Below, piece by piece: positions 35,299 to 44,478 of a stretch of DNA of 64,000 bases (the stretch's first letter is position 1; the number at the start of each line of letters is the position of its first letter). The notes below the pieces were generated by a model. That model was not told the origin of the DNA, did not search any database, and saw nothing but the letters and a program-made list of their open reading frames with translations. The stretch is from NCBI RefSeq assembly GCF_030929615.1, contig NZ_JAVFVU010000025.1, positions 1 through 64,000 on the forward strand, given 5' to 3'. Source of the DNA: Dyadobacter sp. LHD-138 (lineage in GTDB: Bacteria > Bacteroidota > Bacteroidia > Cytophagales > Spirosomataceae). Made by a program: the position numbers and the translations under genes.

Positions 35299-35595
35299 AT
35301 GAGTCAATATATGGTTGAAATCCAACTTCCGGCTGTTATGACGGAGGAATACACCGAAAAAATACCGGCGCAGAGAAAAAAAATAAATGAAATGATGGAG
35401 CAGGGGCGTTTAATGTCCTATGCCCTTTCAGAAGATCGTTTAAAACTCTGGTGCGTGGTAAGAGCGGAAAGTGAGTTTGAAGTGATGTCGCTTGTTTCAG
35501 AATTTCCGCTGATCGATTTCATGGACCCGACAATTTGTAAACTGATGTTTAACAACGTCGTTGCACTCCGATTGCCCATGTTTTCATTGAATTAA
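35299..35595 (+). CDS. Small ferredoxin-like-fold protein (muconolactone isomerase/YCII-like)
   Basis: 98 residues. MSQYMVEIQLPAVMTEEYTEKIPAQRKKINEMMEQGRL followed by LWCVVRAESEFEVMSLVSEFPLIDFMDPTICKLMF has the beta-alpha-beta layout of dimeric alpha/beta-barrel proteins (muconolactone isomerase and YCII families). The enzymatic role is unknown. It has its own terminator downstream. Confidence 0.6.
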   Translation: MSQYMVEIQLPAVMTEEYTEKIPAQRKKINEMMEQGRLMSYALSEDRLKLWCVVRAESEFEVMSLVSEFPLIDFMDPTICKLMFNNVVALRLPMFSLN

Positions 35596-35612
35596 CAAAT
35601 AATTATTTTTCA

Positions 35613-35650
35613 GGAACCTCATTGTCGACACGATGAGGTTCTTTACTTTT
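35613..35650 (+). terminator. Intrinsic terminator
   Basis: Stem GAACCTCAT / ATGAGGTTC around a TGTCGACA-containing loop, followed by TTTACTTTT. Confidence 0.75.
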
Positions 35651-35688
35651 AAGACGTTCTGAATTTTTACAAGCTTTTTATTGATCTG

Positions 35689-36171
35689 ATGCTTTTGAAA
35701 AATAATCATTTGCCAATTTCGGCCTGGCTGAAACGTACCCTTTTTGTTTTTGCCGCTTTACTGACTATGGCCTGTTCAGGCAATGGAAGTCATGTGCAGG
35801 AAAATGCACCGAAACAGGGACAAACCGAAAGTGCCCCGCTTAGGAAAAATCTGAAACTGCCGGAAAAATCAGCCCATTCGCTCTCAAAAAATAATGGAAA
35901 CCGGGACGTACCGCAAAAAGTTTACAAGGTTCTGGCATACATCCGGGCCAATGACCGCGCGCCGGAAGGGTATCAGGGAGGCAGGAAATTTGGCAATTAT
36001 GAGAAACACCTGCCGCTAAAAGACGAACGGGGAAGCGCCATGAAATACCGGGAATGGGACGTTAATCCCAAAAAGAATGGCAAAAACCGGGGTGCCGAGC
36101 GCTTGATCACCAGCGACAAACACGCCTGGTACACGCGTGACCACTATAATTCTTTTACCGAAGTAGAATAA
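35689..36171 (+). CDS. Barnase-family (N1/T1) ribonuclease lipoprotein
   Basis: 160 residues. The lipoprotein signal peptide ends TMAC at Cys29. The ribonuclease domain (about 78-160) has the catalytic triad of the barnase/RNase N1 family: Glu122 in YREWDV, Arg138 in GAERLI and His152 in RDHYNSF. Membrane anchoring of a barnase is unusual; many homologues are freely secreted. A barstar gene follows 72 bases later, so this is a toxin/immunity pair. It may act on competitors or on RNA as a nutrient (inference). Confidence 0.85.
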   Translation: MLLKNNHLPISAWLKRTLFVFAALLTMACSGNGSHVQENAPKQGQTESAPLRKNLKLPEKSAHSLSKNNGNRDVPQKVYKVLAYIRANDRAPEGYQGGRKFGNYEKHLPLKDERGSAMKYREWDVNPKKNGKNRGAERLITSDKHAWYTRDHYNSFTEVE

Positions 36172-36192
36172 GTTTTTTCGATTGCAGCTTTT

Positions 36193-36200
36193 TATCTTTG
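36193..36200 (+). promoter_or_regulatory. Candidate -7 box of barstar
   Basis: TATCTTTG, an exact TAnnTTTG match, 43 bases before the barstar start. No well-spaced -33 element is seen. A separate promoter would keep inhibitor available when the ribonuclease gene is off. Confidence 0.35.
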
Positions 36201-36243
36201 TTCATCATTTACTTTTACATCTGATTTATTCAGTTTTCCAATC

Positions 36244-36684
36244 ATGAAAAACACACATTTTCTTATTGCAAAAAAAGGAACAGATCTTCGAAAATCTTTT
36301 CTGGGAGCGTTTATCGGGATCATTGACGGGCAAAAAGCCACGTCGATGAAGGATTTTCATGAGCAAATTGGTGCCGCACTAAACTTCCCTGACTATTCCG
36401 GTAAAAACCTTGATGCACTGGATGAAATGCTGAACGATCTGGAATGGATCGAAGAAGAAAAGGTCATTATCTACATCACCAATTCCGGCGACTGGCTTTC
36501 AAAAGAAAAAACAGACGATAAAATTCTTTCCATTCTTGATATTTTTGACGCAACCGCGGAGGACTGGAAATGGATGGACGAGGAGGAAGATATCGCGAAA
36601 AAGGAACTCAGGATTATTTTTGAAGATACCCCAAGAATCCGGAGGATATTGGAAGAGCAGGAAATTCCGTTTGGCGATTGCTGA
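36244..36684 (+). CDS. Barstar-family ribonuclease inhibitor
   Basis: 146 residues, cytoplasmic. It has the barstar core: IGIIDGQKATSMKDFHEQIGAALNFPDYSGKNLDALDEMLNDLEW, with the Tyr and Asp positions that fill the barnase active site, and VIIYITNSGDW. It is longer than Bacillus barstar (89 aa) at both ends. It protects the cell from the neighbouring ribonuclease before export. The stop directly abuts that of the converging pnuC gene. Confidence 0.88.
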   Translation: MKNTHFLIAKKGTDLRKSFLGAFIGIIDGQKATSMKDFHEQIGAALNFPDYSGKNLDALDEMLNDLEWIEEEKVIIYITNSGDWLSKEKTDDKILSILDIFDATAEDWKWMDEEEDIAKKELRIIFEDTPRIRRILEEQEIPFGDC

Positions 36685-37305
36685 TCAGATGTCGGCGCCC
36701 GAAAGTTTTTTCAAATCTCGTTTCCACTGCACATAACCCATCACAGCTAACCCCAGAAACACAGCATACAAAATCGCTGTGAGGTATAGGTCTTTATAAA
36801 AATACATCACCGTATAACAGACGTCCGCTACAATCCACACGATCCAGTTTTCCAGGTATTTACGCACCATCATCCATTGACCGATCAGGCTGGCGATCGT
36901 CAATGCCGAGTCCGCGTAAGTGAGGCTGGCATTGGTAAAATGGCCTAAAAGAAAACCCCAGCAAAGGGTTGCGCCGATAAAAATCAGTGCAAAAATGCCG
37001 TATAATTTTGTTGGCGTGCGGCTTACCGTGATCCCATCATGGGTTTTGCCTCCATACAACCACATCCACCAGCCGTAAATACTGGTAAAAAAGTAATACC
37101 CCTGAAGGCTCATATCGGCATATAACCTTACCTGCCAGAAAACGATGAAATAAAGGACTGCATTAATAATCCCAAAAAACCATCCCAGTACATTTTGCCG
37201 CGTGTTGAGATAAACACAAATAGCCCCCGTCAGAAAACCCAGTACTTCAAGAACCGTTGTGGCTATGCCCGCAAAAGTTATGGATTGATTAAGCCAGTCG
37301 ATCAT
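36685..37305 (-). CDS. pnuC: Nicotinamide riboside transporter PnuC
   Basis: 206 residues with seven predicted membrane segments. It imports nicotinamide riboside for NAD synthesis. Family features include GFLTGAICVYLNTRQNVLGWFFGIINAVLYF and WQVRLYADMSLQGYYFFTSIYGWWMW, with the aromatic substrate-binding residues. No TPP-type riboswitch (as seen upstream of thiamine PnuT) was found in front of it. It converges with barstar. Confidence 0.9.
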   Translation of the reverse strand: MIDWLNQSITFAGIATTVLEVLGFLTGAICVYLNTRQNVLGWFFGIINAVLYFIVFWQVRLYADMSLQGYYFFTSIYGWWMWLYGGKTHDGITVSRTPTKLYGIFALIFIGATLCWGFLLGHFTNASLTYADSALTIASLIGQWMMVRKYLENWIVWIVADVCYTVMYFYKDLYLTAILYAVFLGLAVMGYVQWKRDLKKLSGADI

Positions 37306-37350
37306 TTTATCAAATTAACATATTCATTACAAATGCTATCTATTTACCTG

Positions 37351-37443
37351 TATTTTTGTAAAATAATTACCGGTATCAACAAAAGTAGAAAAACTGTTGT
37401 TACCTATTAAGCCGACCGGGAAATTTCCCGAGACGGCTTTTTG
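37351..37443 (+). ncRNA. Candidate short transcript with intrinsic terminator upstream of mfd
   Basis: An exact -7 box TATTTTTG (37351-37358) is followed, about 50 bases on, by a strong terminator: AAGCCG-A-CCGGGAAATTTCCCG-AGA-CGGCTTTTT (37409-37442). No coding frame lies between them and no rightward gene precedes them. The two signals therefore outline a roughly 75-base RNA, either a small RNA or a leader of mfd. Expression evidence is needed. Confidence 0.4.
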
Positions 37444-37499
37444 CGTTTGATTAAGTGCATAAAATTGGAGTCTTTCCTTAAAATAATTACGAGATACTT

Positions 37500-40400
37500 T
37501 TGGAAGTTAAAGATTTATTGACGCTATACGGGGCTGACAGTTATCTGGATCTGTTCATCTCTCAAATTGCCTCTAAAAAAGCCGACGCTGCGCACATTCA
37601 GATCAAAGGACTGGTGGGGAGTCTGGATGCGGTGGTGGCTGCGGCTGTCCAGCAAAAGAAGAAAAGTCCGGCTTTATACATTTTGAGCGATCGGGAAGAG
37701 GCTGCCTATTTCCAGAATGACCTGCAGAATCTGCTGGGCAAGACGGAGGTATTGTATTATCCAACGTCTTACAAACGCCCGTATCACTACGAAGAGGTGG
37801 ATAATGCCAACGTTTTGATGCGCGGGGAAATCCTGAACAAACTGAATGTAGCCAAACCCGGTCCGTTTCAGATTGTAACGTACCCCGAAGCGCTTTTTGA
37901 GAAAGTAATCAACAAACGCTCGCTGATTGCCAACACATTTTCTGTGAAGGTAGGCGAGAAGCTGGATCCGGCATTTCTGACAGAATTCCTGAACAGTTAT
38001 GATTTTGAAATCACCGATTTTGTTTTTGAAGCAGGGCAGTTTTCCGTCCGAGGAGGTATTCTGGACGTATTCTCCTATGCAAGCGAACACCCTTTCCGTA
38101 TCGAACTTTTTGGTGATGAGGTAGAAAGTATTCGGTCTTTTGATCCCGATACACAGCTTTCTATTGAAACCGCCAAACAAATCAATATTGTGCCGGACAT
38201 CCAGCAAAAACTGGTCCACGAAACAAGAGAGTCGTTTTTAGATTTTCTTGACGAGGAAACAGTGATGTGGTTTAAGGATGCAGAACTTACCCTTGAAACC
38301 ATTGAAAAATGTTTCGAGAAGGCCGAAAAAGCGTTGGAAGAAGTTACCGGTGGCGGCGTACAGATCGTTTCGAATCCGCAGGATCTGTTTGAAACCCGCC
38401 GTGGTTTTTTAAATCAGGTTAAAAAATTCAAAACCGTTGAGTTCGGACGCAGGTTTTATTTTAAAACCGAGATTAAACTCCCCTATGCTTCCAAACCTCA
38501 ACCTTCCTTTAATAAGGATTTTAAAAGATTACTGGACGATCTTTCAGAAAATCAGTCCAAAGGTTTTGTCAACGTTATCGTTGCGGAACAGCCCAAACAG
38601 CTTGACCGTCTGGAAAGGATTTTTGAGGACCTGGATCCGTTTGTCAAATTCCAGCCACTGCCCAGTATTTCCTTGCGCGAGGGTTTTGTCGATGAAAACC
38701 TGAAAGTCGCATGTTATACCGATCACCAGATTTTTGCCCGTTTTCATAAATACCGGTTAAAGGAAAAGTTCAGCAAATCCAAAGCGATCACGCTGAAAGA
38801 ACTGAAATCGCTTCATCCAGGAGACTTTGTCACGCACGTCGATTATGGCATCGGCCGATTCGCCGGTATGGAACGCAAAGACGTTAACGGCCAGCAACAG
38901 GAAGCGATACGCCTGATTTACCGCGACAATGATTTACTTTATGTAAGTGTCCACAACCTGCATAAAATTGCCAAATACACCGGTAAGGAAGGCGCACCGC
39001 CTGCCATGAGCAAGCTTGGGTCTGGTGAATGGGAAGCAAAAAAATCGAGAGTTAAAAAACAGCTTAAAGATATTGCCCATGAGTTGATCGCCCTGTATGC
39101 GAAACGCCGCCAGGCACCCGGATTCCAGTTTTCTCCTGATAACTATATGCAGGCCGAGCTTGAATCTTCCTTTATCTATGAAGACACGCCCGACCAGGCT
39201 ACTGCCACGGCCAATGTCAAGGAAGACATGGAAAAAGGCCATCCGATGGACCGGCTGGTTTGTGGTGATGTGGGTTTTGGAAAAACAGAAATAGCCATCC
39301 GGGCCGCTTTTAAGGCGGTTTGTGACAGTAAACAAGTTGCGGTGCTCGTGCCTACGACCATTCTGGCGATGCAGCATTTCAAAACTTTCAGCGAACGTCT
39401 TGGAGATTTCCCAGCGAAAGTGGGTTATATCAACCGCTTTAAATCACCAAAACAGATTAAAGATACGCTGAAACTAGCCGAAGAGGGGAAAATAGATATT
39501 CTGATCGGCACCCACCGCATCTTGAATAAAGATGTAAAATTCAAAGATCTGGGTCTGTTGATCGTCGATGAAGAACAAAAATTCGGTGTAAAAGCAAAGG
39601 ACCGGTTGAAAGAAATGCGTGTCAATGTGGATGTTTTGACGTTAACCGCAACACCCATCCCAAGAACGCTGCATTTCTCGCTGATGGGTGCCCGTGACCT
39701 TTCGGTTATTGCTACGCCGCCGCCAAACCGCCAGCCCGTAACGACGGAAATTCATTCTTTCAGTGAAGAATTTATACGCGATGCAATCAGTTTTGAAGTG
39801 CAGCGCGGTGGTCAGGTGTTTTTTGTCCATAACCGGGTCAATGACATTGAGTCGATCGCCAACATCATTATGCGTCTGGTGCCGGAAGTCCGGATTGGTG
39901 TGGCACACGGACAAATGGATGGCGATAAACTTGAAAAAGTGATGGTCGACTTTATTGAGGGCGAATACGATATCCTGGTCTCGACCAATATTATTGAGTC
40001 CGGCATTGATATTGCCAATGCCAATACGATCATTATCAACTCGGCACACATGTTCGGTTTATCCGATCTGCACCAGATGCGCGGCCGGGTAGGGCGTTCC
40101 AACCGAAAAGCCTTCTGTTACCTGCTGACGCCAAACGCGTCCACCCTGGCGAGTGATTCAAGAAAACGTCTTCAGACGCTTGAAGAATTTTCCGAGCTTG
40201 GGGACGGTTTCAAAGTGGCGATGCGGGATCTTGACATTCGCGGCGCCGGAAACTTGTTAGGCGCCGAGCAAAGCGGTTTTGTGAACGATCTTGGTTATGA
40301 ATTGTATCACAAAATGCTGGATGAAGCGGTTTCTGAACTAAAAAATAATGAATTTAAAGACCTGTTTTCATCGGCACTTGGCCTTCCCAAGAAGTTATTG

Positions 40401-40850
40401 CCGGATTGTCAGATCGAGACCGATTTTGCTACTTTAATTCCGGAAACTTATGTAAAAAATATTTCGGAAAGACTTTCGTTATATACGCGCCTCGACGATA
40501 TGAAGACGGATGAGGAGCTGATCGGCTTTGAAAAAGAAGTGATGGATCGTTTCGGACCGTTGCCGAAAGAAGTCGAAGATTTGCTGAAAACGGTTCGTCT
40601 GCGCTGGGAAGCGGAAGGTCTGTATTTCGAAAAATTAACACTGAAAAGCAATACATTGAAAGGATACTTCGTTACTTCGCAGAACGATGAATTTTTTCAG
40701 TCGCCGAGATTCGGAAAAGTGATTGATTATATAAAAATGCATCCAAGACAGATCGCATTGAAAGATCAAAAAGGGAAGTTAATCCTGATATGTCAGGATG
40801 TACACAGTATCGACCAGGCGCAAAAGATTTTGACAGAAATGTGCCAATGA
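37500..40850 (+). CDS. mfd: Transcription-repair coupling factor Mfd
   Basis: 1116 residues. Removes RNA polymerase stalled at lesions and recruits UvrA. Domains in order: a UvrB-like N-terminal module, the RNA-polymerase interaction domain (LHPGDFVTHVDYGIGRFAGM, about 440-460), the RecG-like translocase with Walker A GDVGFGKT at 589-596 and DEEQ in the Walker B, and the TRG/TRCF C-terminal domain. The start is TTG at 37500: an in-frame stop lies 21 bases upstream and no earlier ATG exists in frame, so a rare start codon is likely. Confidence 0.95.
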   Translation: MEVKDLLTLYGADSYLDLFISQIASKKADAAHIQIKGLVGSLDAVVAAAVQQKKKSPALYILSDREEAAYFQNDLQNLLGKTEVLYYPTSYKRPYHYEEVDNANVLMRGEILNKLNVAKPGPFQIVTYPEALFEKVINKRSLIANTFSVKVGEKLDPAFLTEFLNSYDFEITDFVFEAGQFSVRGGILDVFSYASEHPFRIELFGDEVESIRSFDPDTQLSIETAKQINIVPDIQQKLVHETRESFLDFLDEETVMWFKDAELTLETIEKCFEKAEKALEEVTGGGVQIVSNPQDLFETRRGFLNQVKKFKTVEFGRRFYFKTEIKLPYASKPQPSFNKDFKRLLDDLSENQSKGFVNVIVAEQPKQLDRLERIFEDLDPFVKFQPLPSISLREGFVDENLKVACYTDHQIFARFHKYRLKEKFSKSKAITLKELKSLHPGDFVTHVDYGIGRFAGMERKDVNGQQQEAIRLIYRDNDLLYVSVHNLHKIAKYTGKEGAPPAMSKLGSGEWEAKKSRVKKQLKDIAHELIALYAKRRQAPGFQFSPDNYMQAELESSFIYEDTPDQATATANVKEDMEKGHPMDRLVCGDVGFGKTEIAIRAAFKAVCDSKQVAVLVPTTILAMQHFKTFSERLGDFPAKVGYINRFKSPKQIKDTLKLAEEGKIDILIGTHRILNKDVKFKDLGLLIVDEEQKFGVKAKDRLKEMRVNVDVLTLTATPIPRTLHFSLMGARDLSVIATPPPNRQPVTTEIHSFSEEFIRDAISFEVQRGGQVFFVHNRVNDIESIANIIMRLVPEVRIGVAHGQMDGDKLEKVMVDFIEGEYDILVSTNIIESGIDIANANTIIINSAHMFGLSDLHQMRGRVGRSNRKAFCYLLTPNASTLASDSRKRLQTLEEFSELGDGFKVAMRDLDIRGAGNLLGAEQSGFVNDLGYELYHKMLDEAVSELKNNEFKDLFSSALGLPKKLLPDCQIETDFATLIPETYVKNISERLSLYTRLDDMKTDEELIGFEKEVMDRFGPLPKEVEDLLKTVRLRWEAEGLYFEKLTLKSNTLKGYFVTSQNDEFFQSPRFGKVIDYIKMHPRQIALKDQKGKLILICQDVHSIDQAQKILTEMCQ

Positions 40851-40940
40851 AAGATTTGTAGCAAATAAGTTGGATTGATTTCATACATTTGCAGTTTCGC
40901 ATACTATTAAATACCAAACACTCTAAGTCACTTTAAAGCA

Positions 40941-42209
40941 ATGATTTGCATGCATAAGATGGGTATCCGGTCGATCGCGTTGATACTGATTGTGTTATTA
41001 GCGGCCACTTCCTGTAGTAAGAAAAAAAGACCAACGAGTTTAAAGCCTGGAAAAACCAGTTCAAAAACAGGCTTGGCGTATAATGGCAAGGATGGATATA
41101 AGGTAAAACAATACAAAGCTTTACCGGCTGGTCCTGACTTGGTTTATATCGAAGGCGGACGTTTTACGATGGGTTCTCTGGAAGAAGATGTCATGAACAG
41201 ACGTGACAACCCGAAACGTACGGTGAGTATCCAGTCGTTCTATATGGACCAGACGGAAGTTGCCAACGTTCACTATCTTGAATATCTTAATGCCGTTCAG
41301 AAAGATTCATCAGAAGAATTTTACAGCAAAGCCTTACCTGACACAGCCGTTTGGTTCAACGAATTGTCTTTCAATGACTCTTACGTAACCATGTACCTGC
41401 GTCACCCGGGCTTCCGTTTGTATCCGGTCGTGGGTGTATCGTGGGTTCAGGCCAACGATTACTGCGCATGGAGAACGGATGCTGTAAGTAAAAGCAATAA
41501 TGCTGCCGGTGCCAAAGCTGGTCAGCCTAAAAAAGGATTTTCTATCGGTAAGAAGAAAAAAGCAGCCGCTGCCGCCGAAGCAGAAAGTGTTGCATCTTCC
41601 GAACCTGCTAAACTTGGAATCGAAAGTGGCTACGTAATGCCTCCTTATCGCCTTCCAACCGAAGCTGAGTTTGAATACGCTGCGATCGCGATGATCGGTA
41701 CACAGTATGCGGATGAAAACCAGTCAAACCAGCGTATTTATCCATGGGATGGCTCTACCATGCGCCAGCCACGCGGACGTAAGCAAGGAACCATGCTTGC
41801 CAACTTCAAACGCGGTCCTGGGGATTATGCAGGTATTGCAGGAAGATCAAACGATGGAGCGATCATCACACAGGAAATTCGTTCATATCCTGCTAATGAC
41901 AACGGTCTTTACGATATGGCTGGAAACGTTAGCGAATGGGTATATGACGTTTACCGCCCGCTTTCCAACAATGACGTAAACGATTTGAACTCTTTCCGTC
42001 GTGACGGATACCAGGATGAGGCCAAAAATTATGACAGTAAAAACGGAAACTCGCTGGTAAACGATAACCTTCGTGTTTACAAAGGCGGTTCATGGTCTGA
42101 CGTAGCCTACTGGTTGTCTCCCGGAACACGTCGTTACATGGATCAGGATTCTGCAACTGCTATGGTTGGTTTCCGTTGTGCAATGATCGCAACGGGTAGC
42201 CGCAAATAA
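40941..42209 (+). CDS. gldJ: Gliding motility lipoprotein GldJ (FGE-sulfatase fold)
   Basis: About 420 residues. Lipoprotein signal with lipobox AATSC; MGIRS (40959) may be the true start. The formylglycine-generating-enzyme-like domain reads GGRFTMGSLEED, FYMDQTEVANVHYLEYLN, YLRHPGFRLYPVVGVSWVQANDYCAWRTD, and ends GGSWSD..YMDQDSATAMVGFRCAM. The 'PDTAVW...YLRHPGF' stretch favours GldJ over GldK. GldJ helps assemble the gliding/type IX secretion apparatus at the outer membrane. A Lys/Ala-rich insert lies near residues 185-225. Confidence 0.8.
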   Translation: MICMHKMGIRSIALILIVLLAATSCSKKKRPTSLKPGKTSSKTGLAYNGKDGYKVKQYKALPAGPDLVYIEGGRFTMGSLEEDVMNRRDNPKRTVSIQSFYMDQTEVANVHYLEYLNAVQKDSSEEFYSKALPDTAVWFNELSFNDSYVTMYLRHPGFRLYPVVGVSWVQANDYCAWRTDAVSKSNNAAGAKAGQPKKGFSIGKKKKAAAAAEAESVASSEPAKLGIESGYVMPPYRLPTEAEFEYAAIAMIGTQYADENQSNQRIYPWDGSTMRQPRGRKQGTMLANFKRGPGDYAGIAGRSNDGAIITQEIRSYPANDNGLYDMAGNVSEWVYDVYRPLSNNDVNDLNSFRRDGYQDEAKNYDSKNGNSLVNDNLRVYKGGSWSDVAYWLSPGTRRYMDQDSATAMVGFRCAMIATGSRK

Positions 42210-42233
42210 GCCGGACAGTTTTAAAAATATAGT

Positions 42234-42273
42234 AAAAAGAGCCGTTGCCTTCACTGGTAGCGGCTCTTTTTCA
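42234..42273. terminator. Bidirectional terminator between gldJ and comF
   Basis: Stem AAAAGAGCCG / CGGCTCTTTT with an inner loop, and T/A runs on both sides of the converging genes. Confidence 0.82.
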
Positions 42274-42289
42274 TTTACAGCCGTTTTCC

Positions 42290-42982
42290 TCAATGTTGCG
42301 CCGAAGCGATTGTCAGGATATAAAACTGGTCGCAACCGGCATCTTTCAACGCTTCCATGCAGGCTTCCAGCGTTGCACCCGTAGTCAATACATCATCCAT
42401 GATGATGATCCGTTTGCCCGTTACATTTTCTTTTACAGAAAATACGCCTTTCACATTTTCCCAGCGTTCATTCCTCGTCTTTCCGGTTTGTGTTTCCGTG
42501 TATTTAATTCGTTCCAGCACATTACCCGACCATGGAATATCTGTGGCTCTGGAAAATCCCTCAACGAGTTTGTCACTCTGGTTATAACCTCTGGCTTTCA
42601 GTTTTTTCTTGTGCAGAGGAACGCTGACAATCAGATCTGCCTCCGGTAAAATACCGTTTGAAATCATTTCCTGACCAAACATAAAGCCCAGCAAAATGCC
42701 CACCTCAGCCTGTCCCTTATATTTAAGCGCATGCAGCAACTTCTGCACTTTCCCTTTTTTCGTAAATAACAGATAGGCATGTGTTTCCATCACCTCATGC
42801 ACATTGACAAATTTATGCCGGATGGTTTCATCATAAACACTGTCCTGCTCAATTCTAGGCAAAGCGATACGGCAGGAGGTGCAAATAATAGCTTCATTGC
42901 CGACAAGCCCTTTGTCACAGGCTGCACAACAACGCGGAAAAATAAGATCAACAAAATCAAACCATACCGATTTCAGGTTCAT
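42290..42982 (-). CDS. comF: ComF family phosphoribosyltransferase-like protein
   Basis: 230 residues. A zinc-ribbon-like N-terminus (FPRCCAACDKGL ... IICTSCRIAL) precedes a type I phosphoribosyltransferase fold with the PRPP loop IIIMDDVLTTGAT. ComF is needed for DNA uptake in competent bacteria, but it is also common outside them. The gene is transcribed alone, opposite pyrC. comM is in the same window but not adjacent. Confidence 0.9.
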   Translation of the reverse strand: MNLKSVWFDFVDLIFPRCCAACDKGLVGNEAIICTSCRIALPRIEQDSVYDETIRHKFVNVHEVMETHAYLLFTKKGKVQKLLHALKYKGQAEVGILLGFMFGQEMISNGILPEADLIVSVPLHKKKLKARGYNQSDKLVEGFSRATDIPWSGNVLERIKYTETQTGKTRNERWENVKGVFSVKENVTGKRIIIMDDVLTTGATLEACMEALKDAGCDQFYILTIASAQH

Positions 42983-43116
42983 GAACGGATAATTTTGGAT
43001 GATAAAATGAGAGAATAACAGAATCGTTAGCTGGTCAGCAAAGACATTGTTAACTTTACGACTTCATGAATTTGTCATTGATTTCGAATTTTCAGTAACC
43101 TATTTTCAATTACGAA

Positions 43117-44478
43117 ATGAACACCCTTATCCTGAATGCCCGCATCGTGAATGAAAACACGATCCAGGAATCTGACGTGTATATTAGCAATGGTCACATC
43201 GAACGTATCGGTAAAAATTTACAACATCTTCCTGCTGAAAGGATTATCGATGCGAAAGGGACCTATTTGCTCCCCGGTGTCATTGATGACCAGGTTCACT
43301 TTCGTGAGCCAGGATTAACGTACAAGGCTGATATTCATTCGGAAGCCCGAGCTGGTGTAGCCGGTGGTGTTACCTCGTTTATGGAAATGCCCAATACGGT
43401 TCCCAACACGCTTACGCAGCCGTTATTGCAGGATAAATATGACATTGCTGCAAAGTCATCGCTCGCTAATTATTCCTTCTTCATGGGCGCTTCAAACAGC
43501 AATTATGATGAAGTCATGCGTACCGATCCAACCCAGGTTTGCGGTATTAAAATATTCATGGGATCCTCTACAGGGAACATGCTGGTGGATTCTCCTGACG
43601 TTCTTGAAAAGTTGTTTGCAAACGCGCCCTGCATCATCGCCACACACTGCGAAGATGAACCGACGGTACGCCAGCGGATGGAGTTTTATAAAGAGAAATA
43701 TGGTGAGAATGTCCCTTACGATATTCACGCGCTGATAAGAAATGAAGAAGCCTGCCTGAAATCCTCTTCATTTGCCAGTGCCCTGGCGCATCAACACAAA
43801 ACCAGACTGCACATTCTCCACATTTCAACGGGAGACGAGGTATCTCTTTTCGAGATCGGAGAGCGGGTAAACGGGCAGATCCTGCTCGCAAACGGCGCCC
43901 CTAAACTGGTCACGGCAGAAGCCTGTGTGCATCATTTATGGTTTGATGCCGAAGATTATCACACCCTTGGCAATAAAATAAAGTGCAATCCGGCGATTAA
44001 GGCTCCTCATCACAAGGAAGCCATCTTACAGGCGCTTTTAGACAACCGTATCGATGTCATTGCCACCGACCACGCGCCGCATACGATTGAAGAAAAAGCA
44101 CAGCCCTACTGGCAGGCACCTTCGGGTTTACCGCTTGTTCAGCATACACTTCATGTGATGCTAGAATTCAGTAAAAAAGGAAAAATACCGCTGGAAAGGG
44201 TAGTAGAAAAAATGAGTCACGCTGTGGCCGACTGTTTTCAGATCAAAGAGAGGGGTTATATCCGGGAGGGCTACTGGGCCGATCTGGTATTGGTTGATCT
44301 TGACGGTACAACGTCGGTGCAGCCATCCAATATCTATTCAAAATGTGGCTGGTCACCTTTTGAAGGCACAAATTTCCAGTCTGTGGTGACACATACATTT
44401 GTTTCAGGCCACCTGGCTTATGAAAATGGGAATTTTGACGAGTCTGTAAAAGGGAAACGGTTGTTATTTTCCCGCTAG
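43117..44478 (+). CDS. pyrC: Dihydroorotase (Bacteroidota type)
   Basis: 453 residues, cytoplasmic. Cyclises carbamoyl-aspartate to dihydroorotate in pyrimidine synthesis. Amidohydrolase landmarks: DDQVHFREPG (58-67), GIKIFMGSSTGNML with the candidate carboxylated Lys, a metal His in THCEDE and another in LHILHIST, and ATDHAPH. The first metal motif is Q59-V-H61 rather than the canonical H-x-H; as I recall, the DDQVHFR form is common in this phylum. The last 15 bases overlap the converging Nudix gene. Confidence 0.9.
   Translation: MNTLILNARIVNENTIQESDVYISNGHIERIGKNLQHLPAERIIDAKGTYLLPGVIDDQVHFREPGLTYKADIHSEARAGVAGGVTSFMEMPNTVPNTLTQPLLQDKYDIAAKSSLANYSFFMGASNSNYDEVMRTDPTQVCGIKIFMGSSTGNMLVDSPDVLEKLFANAPCIIATHCEDEPTVRQRMEFYKEKYGENVPYDIHALIRNEEACLKSSSFASALAHQHKTRLHILHISTGDEVSLFEIGERVNGQILLANGAPKLVTAEACVHHLWFDAEDYHTLGNKIKCNPAIKAPHHKEAILQALLDNRIDVIATDHAPHTIEEKAQPYWQAPSGLPLVQHTLHVMLEFSKKGKIPLERVVEKMSHAVADCFQIKERGYIREGYWADLVLVDLDGTTSVQPSNIYSKCGWSPFEGTNFQSVVTHTFVSGHLAYENGNFDESVKGKRLLFSR

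Noticed and set aside
37306..37408. TPP or other riboswitch in front of pnuC
   Set aside because: No CTGAGA-type thi box or other recognised aptamer core is present on the minus strand leading to pnuC.
37495..37502. TACTTTTG as a -7 box for mfd
   Set aside because: It matches TAnnTTTG but overlaps the mfd start codon itself. The transcript would begin inside the gene, so it is a chance match.
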